Assembly (NCBI GenBank): GCA_946410305.1
Contig: CAMJZV010000001.1
Span: forward strand, 124,001 to 188,000
Source of the DNA: an uncultured Prevotellaceae bacterium
GTDB lineage: Bacteria > Bacteroidota > Bacteroidia > Bacteroidales > Bacteroidaceae
Direction of reading: 5' to 3'
Length of the DNA: 64,000 nt
Positions 50,512 through 59,202 of this stretch are shown here, in pieces. A program made the translations under genes and the position numbers. Below the pieces are notes generated by a model. That model did no database searches. It was given only the letters and a program-made list of their open reading frames with translations, and was not told where the DNA came from. The first letter of the stretch is position 1; every line of letters begins with the position of its first letter.

Positions 50512-52191
50512 ATGAAGAAAAGATTTTTACTGACACTGATGACTGTCATGCTAACCTGTACGGTTGGAGCACAGGTAAAGCCTATCGTGCTGGGCGACAA
50601 GCACGCCATGTTGAAAATGGAGCAAAGCTCCCGCTATCTGCTGTTGCCTGTACAGGAAACGGAAGACATCGCAGCCATCGCCGTGTTAGACAACTATAAT
50701 AATATGGTACAACGCCTCAACGTGAAGCTGGCCGTTGACCGCGTAGACTATTATGTGCCTTACGAACTGAAGGGTGCTTGCCTGTTGGATATCGAATTCC
50801 ACGGAGACCGCCGCCAGAAGGGCGCTGTGGGTGAGTTTGCTTGCTGGCGAGAGATGAAGTATTCCAACACTTTCGACACCAAGAACAGTGAGCACTTCCG
50901 TCCTGTCTACCACCACACCCCTCTCTATGGTTGGATGAACGATCCCAACGGAATGTTTTACAAGGACGGTGTGTGGCACCTTTACTACCAGTATAATCCT
51001 TACGGCAGTCAGTGGGAGAATATGACATGGGGGCACAGCACCTCGAAGGACTTAATACACTGGGAGGCTCAGCCACTGGCTATCGAGGCCGACTGGTTAG
51101 GTTCTATCTTCAGCGGCTCGTGTGTGACAAATGGCAACGAGGTGGTGGCTTTCTACACCTCTGCAGGCCACCATCAAACACAATCCATGGCAGTATCAAA
51201 GGATGGCGGCCGCACCTTTAAGAAGTATAGCGGCAATCCTATCCTGACGACCAGCGACATTGCCGACTTCCGCGACCCCAAAGCATTCTGGAACGAGGAT
51301 GCCAAGATGTGGAACCTCATCCTGGCTGCAGGTCAAGAGATGCGCATCTACTCGTCGAAGGACTTGAAGGCATGGAAGTATGAGTCATCATTCGGCAAGG
51401 AGTATGGCAACCACAGTGGTGTGTGGGAGTGCCCAGACCTCTTTGAGATTAAAAATGAAAAATTAAACATTAAAAATTGGGTATTGATATGCAACATCAA
51501 TCCAGGCGGTCCGTTTGGCGGCAGTGCTACCCAGTACTTCATCGGACAGTTTGACGGCCATAAGTTTACCTGCGAGTCGATGCCGAAAGTGACAAAATGG
51601 CTTGACTATGGCAAAGACCACTATGCTACAGTGTCGTTCTACAATGCGCCCAACAACCGCCGTACGGTGCTGGCATGGATGTCGAACTGGCAATATGCCA
51701 ACCAGGTGCCCACCAAACAGTTCCGCTCAGCCAACTCAATACCTCGCGACCTGGGACTGTTCCGCCATGGTGAAGAGACCTACGTCAGTGTAGTGCCCTC
51801 AGAGGAAATGCTGGCTCTGCGTGGTGCGAAGGTGAAGAATCCTACGGAAGCTTGCGAGATTATCATTGATACGAAGAACCAGACAGAAATCGTGCTCAGC
51901 AATACTAAGGGCGAGCAAGTGACGATGAGATACGACGGCCAACAACAGACGTTCACCATGGAGCGTGTGAAGAGTGGCGACGAGAGCTTCAGCGAGGCAT
52001 TCCCTGCCGTAACCGTAGCCCCAACATTTGGCGCTATCAAGCAACTACGCATCTTCATAGACCGTTGCAGCATTGAGGCGTTCGACGCAGAGGGCAAGAT
52101 GGCTATGACGAACCTTGTATTCCCCTCGGAGCCCTACAACACCCTCAAGGTGAAAGGTGGAAAGGCTACGATCTATCAAGTTAAGAATTAA
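50512..52191 (+). CDS. GH32 beta-fructosidase (exo-type levanase/inulinase-like)
   Basis: From ATG 50512 the 559-residue protein has a signal peptide (MTVMLTCTVGAQ) and an N-terminal beta-sandwich of about 95 residues (DUF4980-like), then a GH32 propeller and C-terminal sandwich. Catalytic motifs are complete: WMNDPNG with Asp144, FRDPKAF with Asp255, WECPDL with Glu306. Directly after WECPDLFE the protein carries KNEKLNIKN, encoded by an AT-rich repeat (51447-51480) like those between genes; the PUL 1 enzyme lacks these residues. No lipobox is seen, so the enzyme is probably periplasmic and releases fructose for the permease encoded 22 bp downstream. Confidence 0.92.
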   Translation: MKKRFLLTLMTVMLTCTVGAQVKPIVLGDKHAMLKMEQSSRYLLLPVQETEDIAAIAVLDNYNNMVQRLNVKLAVDRVDYYVPYELKGACLLDIEFHGDRRQKGAVGEFACWREMKYSNTFDTKNSEHFRPVYHHTPLYGWMNDPNGMFYKDGVWHLYYQYNPYGSQWENMTWGHSTSKDLIHWEAQPLAIEADWLGSIFSGSCVTNGNEVVAFYTSAGHHQTQSMAVSKDGGRTFKKYSGNPILTTSDIADFRDPKAFWNEDAKMWNLILAAGQEMRIYSSKDLKAWKYESSFGKEYGNHSGVWECPDLFEIKNEKLNIKNWVLICNINPGGPFGGSATQYFIGQFDGHKFTCESMPKVTKWLDYGKDHYATVSFYNAPNNRRTVLAWMSNWQYANQVPTKQFRSANSIPRDLGLFRHGEETYVSVVPSEEMLALRGAKVKNPTEACEIIIDTKNQTEIVLSNTKGEQVTMRYDGQQQTFTMERVKSGDESFSEAFPAVTVAPTFGAIKQLRIFIDRCSIEAFDAEGKMAMTNLVFPSEPYNTLKVKGGKATIYQVKN

Positions 52192-52213
52192 GAATTGATA
52201 ATTATAAAATATT

Positions 52214-53404
52214 ATGGCTAAGCAAAACAAAACTATTTACCTGATTCCCGTGATGCTCTGCTTCTTCTGCATGGGCTTCGTGGACTTGGTGGGCATCGCC
52301 TCCAACTATGTGAAAGAAGACCTCGGACTCTCCGACTCAGTGGCCAACATATTCCCCTCGCTGGTGTTCTTCTGGTTCCTCATTTTCAGCGTACCTACAG
52401 GCATGCTGATGAACAAGATAGGCCGTAAGAATACGGTATTGCTGTCGCTGGTGGTGACGGTGGTGTCGCTATTCATCCCGCTGCTGGGTAGTTCGTTTAC
52501 GATGATGCTCATTGCCTTCTCACTGTTGGGCATTGGCAACGCACTGATGCAGACCAGCATCAATCCACTGGCGATGCTGATTATCGGCGACAAGAACCTC
52601 GCATCGACGCTGACCTTCGGACAATTCGTTAAGGCCATTGCCTCGTTCTTGGCTCCCTATCTGGCTATGTGGGGAGCCACCGCTACCATGCCAACGTTCG
52701 GCTACGACTGGCGCGTGCTGTTCCTGGTATATTTTGTGGTAGGTCTGTTGGGTACCGCCCTGCTATGGGTGACACCGATCTATGAGGAGCAAGGAGCAGG
52801 GAGCAAGGAGCAAGAGGTGAGAGGTCAGTCTGTCTTCTCAGAATTTGTGGACTGCTTCAAGCTGTTGTCGAAACCCATCGTACTGCTGTCGTTCTTCGGC
52901 ATCATGTGTCATGTGGGTATCGACGTTGGTACGAATACCACAGCGCCGAAGCTATTGATGGAACGTGTGGGTATGACGCTCAACGAGGCCGCCTTCGCCA
53001 CCTCGCTCTACTTCATCTTCCGTACCATCGGTGCCCTGACGGGTTCGTTCTTCCTCCGTGTGATGAAGACGCGTTGGTTCTTTATCATCAGCGTGTGTCT
53101 GATGGCAGTGGCGATGGCGTTGATGTTTGGTGGACAGTCGAAGATGGTACTCTATACCGCCATTGCACTGGTGGGGTACGGCAACTCCAACATCTTCTCG
53201 ATGGCCTTCTCTGAGGCACTGCTCTCTGTGCCTGACAAGCAGAACGAGGTCTCTGGTCTGATGATTATGGGACTCTTCGGCGGCACCATCTTCCCGCTTA
53301 TCATGGGTGTCATGAGTGATGCCATGGGACAGGCCGGTGCCGTTGCCGTCATGGCCATTGGTGTTATCTACCTCTTCACTTATATCTCCCAGGTGAAACA
53401 TTAA
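52214..53404 (+). CDS. MFS sugar permease, FucP-like, probable fructose importer
   Basis: The 396-residue protein has twelve predicted membrane helices and the MFS signature MLMNKIGRKNTVLL after helix 2, with the FucP/GluP-type pattern LLGIGNALMQTSINPLAML in helix 4. The central cytoplasmic loop (EEQGAGSKEQEVRGQ) is encoded by a GAGCAAGGAGCA-type repeat, apparently an in-frame insert. Placement between a GH32 enzyme and a fructokinase supports fructose import across the inner membrane by proton symport, as for the permease of the Bacteroides levan locus. Glucose or fucose cannot be excluded from sequence alone. Confidence 0.88.
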   Translation: MAKQNKTIYLIPVMLCFFCMGFVDLVGIASNYVKEDLGLSDSVANIFPSLVFFWFLIFSVPTGMLMNKIGRKNTVLLSLVVTVVSLFIPLLGSSFTMMLIAFSLLGIGNALMQTSINPLAMLIIGDKNLASTLTFGQFVKAIASFLAPYLAMWGATATMPTFGYDWRVLFLVYFVVGLLGTALLWVTPIYEEQGAGSKEQEVRGQSVFSEFVDCFKLLSKPIVLLSFFGIMCHVGIDVGTNTTAPKLLMERVGMTLNEAAFATSLYFIFRTIGALTGSFFLRVMKTRWFFIISVCLMAVAMALMFGGQSKMVLYTAIALVGYGNSNIFSMAFSEALLSVPDKQNEVSGLMIMGLFGGTIFPLIMGVMSDAMGQAGAVAVMAIGVIYLFTYISQVKH

Positions 53405-53451
53405 AGATGAAAGATGAAAAATGAAAGATTAAGATTAAAAAATGAAATATT

Positions 53452-54339
53452 ATGGCTAACAAACGTTATGTAGTAGGACTGGGTGAAGCACTATGGGATG
53501 TGCTTCCCGAAGGAAAGAAACTGGGTGGTGCACCTGCCAACTTTGCTTATCATGCTGGACAGTTTGGCCTGCAGACGCTGGCCATCAGTGCACTGGGTGA
53601 GGACGCCCTGGCCGCAGAGACCATTGCAGCATTGAAAGAACATGGGCTGAACTATCTGATGCCCCACGTACCCTACCCCACAGGTACGGTACAGGTGACG
53701 CTGTCGGGCGATGGCATTCCTGCCTATGAAATCAAGGAGAATGTGGCATGGGACAACATTCCCTACACACCAGAGATTGCAGAGATTGCCCGTCAGTGCC
53801 GTGCCGTTTGTTTCGGTTCGCTGGCTCAGCGCAATGTCACTTCCTGGGCCACCATCCGCCAGTTCCTTGACGACACGCCAGAGGACTGCCTGAAGATTTT
53901 CGATATCAATCTGCGCCAGCAGTTCTATACCAAGGATGTCATTGAGGAGTCGCTGAAGCGCTGCAACATCCTGAAGATCAACGACGAGGAGTTAGTAGTC
54001 ATCAAACGCATGTATGGCTATGACGACCTCGACATGCGAGGCATCTGCGAGAAGATGCTGGCTGAATACAAGTTGAAGATGCTGGTCTTGACCTGTGGTA
54101 CCAACGGCTCGTACGTCTTTGCACCTGGTCTGACATCTTTCCAAGAGACGCCCAAGGTCACCGTGGCAGATACCGTCGGTGCTGGTGACTCGTTCACTGG
54201 CAGCTTCTGTGCCGCCATCCTCAACGGCAAACCCATGGAGGAGGCTCACCGCATAGCTGTAGAGGTCTCAGCCTATGTCTGCACGCAGAACGGAGCAATG
54301 CCTAGCTATCCAGACACGCTGATTGCAAAAGTGAAATAG
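53452..54339 (+). CDS. Fructokinase, PfkB (ribokinase) family
   Basis: The 295-residue cytoplasmic kinase begins YVVGLGEALWDVLPEG and keeps the PfkB hallmarks: substrate loop GGAPANFAYHAGQFG near residue 24, and the C-terminal DTVGAGDSFTGSF with the catalytic Asp and anion hole. Asn/Glu residues of KINDEEL fit the metal-binding region. It would convert fructose to fructose 6-phosphate using ATP. It is the third gene of the divergent operon, after the permease; the 47-bp gap is built of GATGAAAAATGAAAGAT-type repeats. A hairpin follows. Confidence 0.92.
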   Translation: MANKRYVVGLGEALWDVLPEGKKLGGAPANFAYHAGQFGLQTLAISALGEDALAAETIAALKEHGLNYLMPHVPYPTGTVQVTLSGDGIPAYEIKENVAWDNIPYTPEIAEIARQCRAVCFGSLAQRNVTSWATIRQFLDDTPEDCLKIFDINLRQQFYTKDVIEESLKRCNILKINDEELVVIKRMYGYDDLDMRGICEKMLAEYKLKMLVLTCGTNGSYVFAPGLTSFQETPKVTVADTVGAGDSFTGSFCAAILNGKPMEEAHRIAVEVSAYVCTQNGAMPSYPDTLIAKVK

Positions 54340-54357
54340 AACCTCTTATATACAATA

Positions 54358-54388
54358 AGGGCACAAAAGGGTCAGCCCCCTTTGTGTC
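54358..54388. terminator. Bidirectional terminator between fructokinase and metallopeptidase genes
   Basis: GGGCACAAAAGGG and CCCCCTTTGTGTCC form an imperfect hairpin around TCAG, followed by TTTTATG on the plus strand and by CTTATTG on the minus strand. It separates convergent genes. Confidence 0.7.
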
Positions 54389-54400
54389 CTTTTATGTTTT

Positions 54401-55294
54401 CTACAGCTCAGCGTCAGAGCACTGGAAGGTGTTGCCCTGAGAGACGTCGCCAGTCTCCAGGCCACGCTTGAACCACTTGATGCGCTGGCGTGAGGTGCCG
54501 TGGTTGAAGGATTCGGGAACGGCATAGCCACGGGCTTTCTTCTGCAGATAGTCGTCGCCGATGACCTGTGCGCAGTTGATGGCCTCCTCGATGTCGCCAT
54601 CCTCCAAGGAGCCGAACATCTTGTTGTCGTGGTGTGCCCAAACACCGGCATAGAAGTCGGCCAACAGTTCCAGACGGACAGATAGCTTGTTGGCCTCCGT
54701 CTGACTCATCCTCGCCATCTTGGCATGCGTCTCCTCCAGGATACCCGTCAGATACTCCACATGGTGACCCACCTCGTGGGCAATGACATAGGCGTAGGCG
54801 AAGTCGCCATCGGCACCCAGCTGCTGCTTCATGGTGGTGAAGAACGACAGGTCGATATACAGCTTCTGGTCGCCAGAGCAGTAGAACGGTCCCATCTGGG
54901 CGGAGCCCTGACCGCAGGCCGTCTGCGTGCCATCGGTATAGAGCACCATGGTGGGCACCTGATACACGCTGTTGTGCTCCTTGAAGATCTCCTTCCACAC
55001 ATCCTCGGTACCTGCCAGAATCTGTGTAGAGAAGTGTGCCAACTCCTGCTCTTCCTCGGTAAACTCACGCTGCTCAGCGCTGATCTCCGTATTGGTGCCT
55101 GTCAGCGAACCCAAGCCGCCATTCTCCTGCAAGGCCTGCATGCCTGCCGACAAGGGGTCGCCACCAGAGAAATAGGCGATAGCCATAGCGATGATGACAC
55201 CCACGATGCCAGCACCCATGCCGGCTCTCTTGCCGCCACCCATACCGCGGCGGTCTTCCACATTAGAACTCTCGCGTCGTCCGTTTAGATTCAT
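54401..55294 (-). CDS. Neutral zinc metallopeptidase, YpfJ family
   Basis: The 297-residue protein starts MNLNGRRESSNVEDRRGMGGGK, typical of the family, followed by one membrane segment (AGIVGVIIAMAIAYF). The periplasmic part contains the zinc motif HEVGHHVEYL, the upstream ACGQGSAQMGPFYC and the Q-R-E-L-A-D-like ELLADFYAGVWAH, which provides the third ligand. Family members are putative proteases of unknown substrate. Its ATG overlaps the stop of the phosphopantetheinyl transferase gene by 4 bp (ATGA), so the two are translationally coupled. It ends the GH43-helicase operon. Confidence 0.9.
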   Translation of the reverse strand: MNLNGRRESSNVEDRRGMGGGKRAGMGAGIVGVIIAMAIAYFSGGDPLSAGMQALQENGGLGSLTGTNTEISAEQREFTEEEQELAHFSTQILAGTEDVWKEIFKEHNSVYQVPTMVLYTDGTQTACGQGSAQMGPFYCSGDQKLYIDLSFFTTMKQQLGADGDFAYAYVIAHEVGHHVEYLTGILEETHAKMARMSQTEANKLSVRLELLADFYAGVWAHHDNKMFGSLEDGDIEEAINCAQVIGDDYLQKKARGYAVPESFNHGTSRQRIKWFKRGLETGDVSQGNTFQCSDAEL

Positions 55295-55854
55295 AGTAAT
55301 ATCGGTTTTGTTAATGAATATACGTAATGATCGGTGACTACGGTCTGGAGATCACCAGCAAAACTGGTGAGCACGGTCTTCATATCGTTGCTGATGCCGT
55401 GCCCGCTGAGCTTGACGACGGCCTCCTTCTGCGTCCACAACTTGGTAAACTCCAGCGCAGGATTCTCGGCATGCAATATCTTTTCCAGCTCGTCGTCGCT
55501 CATCACATAGCGTGCCAGCGACTCACTATAGCGGTGGATGCTCTCGATGTCGACGCCTACGGGCTTGTCGCTGACCACACAGATGGCGGCCTCGCGACAG
55601 TGGCTGAGGTTGAAGTGGATGTCAGGGTGACCGACGATGGCGGGCTTGCCGTGTTCACCATATTCGAAGACGGGAGTCTCATCGATGCCATACTCCTTGC
55701 GCAGGGCCTCGCACAACAGCAGATAGGCAGCCGCACACGTCTTGCGTCCCAGCTCGTGCTTAAAACGCAGACACTGTTCCCTGCGCTGTTCAGACAGCAG
55801 GGGCAATGCCGCCTGCCAGTCGAAGTGTGCTATGTCGTCATTCAAATATATCAT
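55291..55854 (-). CDS. 4'-phosphopantetheinyl transferase, Sfp superfamily
   Basis: The 187-residue protein has the Sfp-type signatures: HFNLSHCREAAICVVSD, GVDIESIHRY with the Mg-binding Asp, and FTKLWTQKEAVVKLSGHGI. It would transfer phosphopantetheine from CoA to carrier-protein serines, either acyl carrier protein or a secondary-metabolite carrier. No carrier gene is nearby. The start ATG 55854 follows the helicase stop by 55 bp, a gap filled by direct repeats. Confidence 0.88.
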   Translation of the reverse strand: MIYLNDDIAHFDWQAALPLLSEQRREQCLRFKHELGRKTCAAAYLLLCEALRKEYGIDETPVFEYGEHGKPAIVGHPDIHFNLSHCREAAICVVSDKPVGVDIESIHRYSESLARYVMSDDELEKILHAENPALEFTKLWTQKEAVVKLSGHGISNDMKTVLTSFAGDLQTVVTDHYVYSLTKPILL

Positions 55855-55856
55855 TA

Positions 55857-55916
55857 TGAATTAAGCATTAAGCATTAAGCATTATGAATTAAGCATTAAG
55901 CATTATGAATTAAGCA
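55857..55916. repeat. Tandem ATTAAGCATTA-type repeats
   Basis: The gap between the helicase and transferase genes consists of several copies of GAATTAAGCATTA and TTAAGCATTAAGC. Similar short A/T repeats separate several other gene pairs in the window. Confidence 0.75.
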
Positions 55917-57352
55917 TTATCGATTTGCGTTTTTGGCCAGTTGATCAGATAGAGCTGCTCTGTGGCACGTGTAAAGGCGGTATAGAGCCAGTGCAGGTAG
56001 TCGGCGGAGAGCATGTCGTCAGTCATATAGCCCTGGTCGACATAGATATGTGCCCACTGTCCACCCTGTGCCTTATGACAGGTGGCGGCATAGGCGTACT
56101 TCACCTGCAAGGCATTGTAGTAGCGGTCTTCCTTCAGTGCCTTCATGCGGTCGGCCTTGCGAGGAATGTCAGCATAGTCTTCCAACACCTTGTTATACAA
56201 CGCTTCCTGCTGGTCGCGCGTCAAGGCAGGCGCCTCGCTGGTCAGCGTGTCGAGCAGCACGGTGGCTGTCAACTCATAGTCGTCGTAGTCAGGGAATGTC
56301 ATGGTGACCTCAGCAAAGCGGAAGCCATACTGCTCGTGGACGTTCCGCACTTTGCGCACCACACACATGTCGCCATTGGCAATGAACTCCAAGCTTGAGC
56401 CCTCTGAGTCAGGGGACTCTGGTTTGGTCCAGAAATAGTTGTTCTTCACCACCATCAGCTGGTCGCCAGTAGTCAGTTCCTCCTCACGCCCCAGTATCTG
56501 ATTGCGGATGCCTTGGTTGAAGATGTTGGCACGCTTGTTGGAGCGCGTCACCACCATCGTCTCGTCGAGGCCTACCTTCGAATAGCTGCTGGCCAGCGTC
56601 TCTATCAGTTCGTCGCCAGGCACTACATGGATGTCCGTAAACCCGTCAAGCAGTATCTTGGGAAGAGTAACAGGGAGGTTGAAACTCCCCTCTCTACTTG
56701 GAGAGGGGTCGGGGGAGAGGCTCCTGATTTCAGTAGCATTCCACAGGATACCACTCTCCTGACTCTGTCGCAACACCTCGTTGAGGGTACACTCGTAGAC
56801 GTGCAGACCATAGCTGCGCAAGACGGCAGCCATCAGCGCAGGACTCTCCTCCTCGCCGACGGGTGGCAGCTGTGCATGGTCGCCAATGAGCATGAGTCGG
56901 CAGTTGCGACCATTATACACAAAACTGATCAGGTCGTCCAACAGGCTACGTCCCTCGCCATTGAGACTGACCATCGAGGCCTCATCGACGATGAACAGCG
57001 TGTCGTGGGCATTGTTATAGCCCAACTCGAAGCCGCCCTCGAGCGACTTCTGACGATAGATGCGGCGATGGATGGTATAAGCCGCACTGCCCGCATACAG
57101 CGAGAACACCTTGGCAGCACGTCCTGTGGGTGCCATCAGTACCAACTGCTGTTCCAACGACTGCAGGGCTCGCACGATGGCTGCTGCCAGCGTCGTCTTT
57201 CCCGTACCTGCCGAGCCTCGCATCACCATGACGGGCATCATACGACTGTCAGCCATAAATGTCGCAAAGACATCTATGGCCTCCTGTTGCTCTCTTGTCG
57301 GCTCAAAGCCGAAAGCGCCCCGTATGCGATATTTCAGCTCGTCAGCAATCAC
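55910..57352 (-). CDS. RecD-like ATP-dependent DNA helicase (SF1B)
   Basis: The 480-residue protein has a Walker A loop GSAGTGKTTL near residue 46, motif II TLFIVDEASMV, motif III GDHAQLPPVG, and a C-terminal UvrD-like part with CHKAQGGQWAHIYVD and LYTAFTRATEQLYL. It is shorter than full RecD2 and resembles the compact AAA_30-type helicases. Between motif III and the next conserved block it contains RSLSPDPSPSREGS, the translation of a palindromic intergenic repeat (56685-56724) inserted in frame. Its start overlaps the stop of the GH43 gene by 4 bp. A DNA-repair role is likely and is unrelated to the glycosidase. Confidence 0.88.
   Translation of the reverse strand: MIADELKYRIRGAFGFEPTREQQEAIDVFATFMADSRMMPVMVMRGSAGTGKTTLAAAIVRALQSLEQQLVLMAPTGRAAKVFSLYAGSAAYTIHRRIYRQKSLEGGFELGYNNAHDTLFIVDEASMVSLNGEGRSLLDDLISFVYNGRNCRLMLIGDHAQLPPVGEEESPALMAAVLRSYGLHVYECTLNEVLRQSQESGILWNATEIRSLSPDPSPSREGSFNLPVTLPKILLDGFTDIHVVPGDELIETLASSYSKVGLDETMVVTRSNKRANIFNQGIRNQILGREEELTTGDQLMVVKNNYFWTKPESPDSEGSSLEFIANGDMCVVRKVRNVHEQYGFRFAEVTMTFPDYDDYELTATVLLDTLTSEAPALTRDQQEALYNKVLEDYADIPRKADRMKALKEDRYYNALQVKYAYAATCHKAQGGQWAHIYVDQGYMTDDMLSADYLHWLYTAFTRATEQLYLINWPKTQIDNA
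56685..56724. repeat. Intergenic-type palindromic repeat inside the helicase gene
   Basis: The unit CTCCCCTCTCTACTTGGAGA, GGGGTCGGGGGAGAGGCTCC is a close relative of the intergenic unit at 62268-62305 and keeps the helicase frame open. A weaker relative (CTCGCCTTTGGGGGAGGGGG) lies at 2679-2698 in the membrane AraC gene. Confidence 0.75.
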
Positions 57353-59046
57353 TTCGTAATTCTCATCCAGTCAGCATCGAGCCAACCACGGTCGGCCTTG
57401 GCATTGTCCTCTACGCAGACATAGCCGAACTTGGCACCAATCCATTTGCCCTGACGCATCTGGAAAGGACTGCCAGCCTGACGGTATGTCTTGCCGTCCA
57501 TGCTGTAGGCGAAGGTCACCTGCGGCTTGCCTTCATAGCCACCCTTGTTCTTCAGCTTATCCTTATTGGGCAGGGCAACGCGCAACATCAGGTAGATGTC
57601 CTCGTGGATGCCTGGCTTATAGTCTATCTTGTCCTCAGCGGTAGGCTTCAGCGTGGCGATGAGTTCTTCCTCCTGTGCCTTACCCTTGTCAGCCTGCTTG
57701 CAGGTCAGGCGCAGGAGCTGGAATTCCTTGCCCACACGCTTCACGACCAGTGCCGAATAGTCCAGTCCCATCATGATAATTCCTGCCATCTGTCCGTCAG
57801 CCTTCGACGTGAAGCGCACCTTGGTGGTAGCGGTAAACTCGTCGGCAGGCGTCTTTTGCAACAGCATGTTGGGAACGAGGAAGAGGTTGTTGGAGTTCTC
57901 AGACATCTTATGCGTAAAAATACGCATGGTACCGAAGGCGGTGGGTACGCCAAACTTCTCATCGTAGTTAGCCTGCCACTGCCATTGCTTGCCGATGGTC
58001 GTGCTGTTAAACTCGTCGCTCTCAACCGGATTGACCACCACGGTGCTCGAAGCTTTCGGCTTTTTATAGGTTGCCACGGGCTCTCCCTTCTTTCCCATCA
58101 CAGGCCAGCCAGTAGACCAGTCCACAGGGTTCAGGTGTACCACACGACCATAGGCCTCCTTGTCCTGGAAGTGCAGGAACCAGTCCTCGCCATATTTCGT
58201 ATGCACCCAACCACCCTGGTGGGGGCCATTGATATTCGTCTTGCCCTGTTGCAACACAATCTTGTGCTCATAGGGGCCGTAGGGCGACTTGGAACGCATG
58301 GCCAACTGGAAACCCTCTGGCACGCCACCAGCAGGACACATAATCCAGTACCAGCCATCGCGCTTATAGAACTTCGGACCCTCGCAAGTGCGGTTCTCCG
58401 TGCCATTGCCGTCGAACACGATGACGGGTTGTCCGATGGGTTTAGTACCATCTGCCGACAGTTCACGAACGGTCAGCACCGAGGCATACTTCGAACGACT
58501 GTTGGCCCATCCGTTGACCAGATAGCAACGGCCATCCTCATCCCACAGCGGTGTGGTGTCGATATATCCCTGTCCCTTGATGACGCAGACAGGCTGTTCC
58601 CATTCACCAGCAGGGTCGCCGTTCTTGGTCTTCACCATATACACGCCGTGGTCTGGGTCGCCCCAGTAGATGTAGTACTGGCCAGCATGATAGCGGATGC
58701 TGGGTGCCCATACGCCGTTGCCATGCTGCACAGTGCTGAAGTGCTCCAAAAGTTTGCAGTCACCCTCATAGAGGTTCTTCAGGGCGTAACCCACTAGTTC
58801 CCAGTTCACCAAGTCTTTGGAGTGCAGGATGGGCAGGCCTGGCGTACACTGGAACGACGAGGCCGTCAGGTAGTAGTCCTCACCCGATGCTCCCACGCAG
58901 ACGTCAGGGTCTGAGTAGTCCGCATTGATAACAGGGTTGGTGTACGTGCCATCCCCATTGTCGGGCGACCATACTTCTGACTGATACGTCTGGGCAGCGA
59001 CCATCATGGGCAACGCTACAGCAGCCAGCAACAGCATTCTTTTCAT
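57349..59046 (-). CDS. Secreted GH43 glycoside hydrolase with C-terminal beta-sandwich
   Basis: I use ATG 59046 (MKRMLLLAAVALPMMVAAQ); ATG 59058 is equally possible, and the frame to 59358 antisense to the TSCPD gene is not credible. The 565-residue protein has a GH43 five-bladed propeller: NPVINADYSDPDV with the catalytic base Asp, and TCEGPKFYKRDGWYW with the general acid Glu. A concanavalin-like sandwich follows, beginning near NSTTIGKQWQWQANYD. GH43 enzymes act on arabinans, arabinoxylans or galactans; the exact substrate cannot be read. It heads an operon with the helicase gene, overlapping it by 4 bp. Confidence 0.88.
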   Translation of the reverse strand: MKRMLLLAAVALPMMVAAQTYQSEVWSPDNGDGTYTNPVINADYSDPDVCVGASGEDYYLTASSFQCTPGLPILHSKDLVNWELVGYALKNLYEGDCKLLEHFSTVQHGNGVWAPSIRYHAGQYYIYWGDPDHGVYMVKTKNGDPAGEWEQPVCVIKGQGYIDTTPLWDEDGRCYLVNGWANSRSKYASVLTVRELSADGTKPIGQPVIVFDGNGTENRTCEGPKFYKRDGWYWIMCPAGGVPEGFQLAMRSKSPYGPYEHKIVLQQGKTNINGPHQGGWVHTKYGEDWFLHFQDKEAYGRVVHLNPVDWSTGWPVMGKKGEPVATYKKPKASSTVVVNPVESDEFNSTTIGKQWQWQANYDEKFGVPTAFGTMRIFTHKMSENSNNLFLVPNMLLQKTPADEFTATTKVRFTSKADGQMAGIIMMGLDYSALVVKRVGKEFQLLRLTCKQADKGKAQEEELIATLKPTAEDKIDYKPGIHEDIYLMLRVALPNKDKLKNKGGYEGKPQVTFAYSMDGKTYRQAGSPFQMRQGKWIGAKFGYVCVEDNAKADRGWLDADWMRITK

Positions 59047-59146
59047 TGTCTGATACATACCATTGATTTGTTTTATGATTAATAACGAGAATTTGCTCCC
59101 TTTATTGCTTGTTCGTCTATCTCGACAAAAAAAAGAAACAAGTTTC

Positions 59147-59178
59147 TTTGTTTTTGCGCCCGTTTTTTCGTAACTTTG
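59147..59178 (+). promoter_or_regulatory. Promoter of the TSCPD protein gene
   Basis: TTTG at 59147-59150 and TAACTTTG at 59171-59178 are separated by 20 bp, a full Bacteroidetes consensus, about 25 nt before the ATG at 59203. The AGAAGAGAG before the start could act as a ribosome-binding site. Confidence 0.75.
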
Positions 59179-59202
59179 CACTAGAATTTTAAAAGAAGAG
59201 AG

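Noticed and set aside
57259..58797. 512-codon plus-strand open frame opposite the GH43 gene
   Set aside because: It overlaps the GH43 coding region almost entirely and shows no family signature.
54401..59046. The GH43-helicase-transferase-metallopeptidase operon as a defence or secondary-metabolite system
   Set aside because: The helicase, transferase and peptidase are ordinary housekeeping-type families with no nuclease, toxin, synthase or carrier gene nearby; co-transcription alone does not show shared function.
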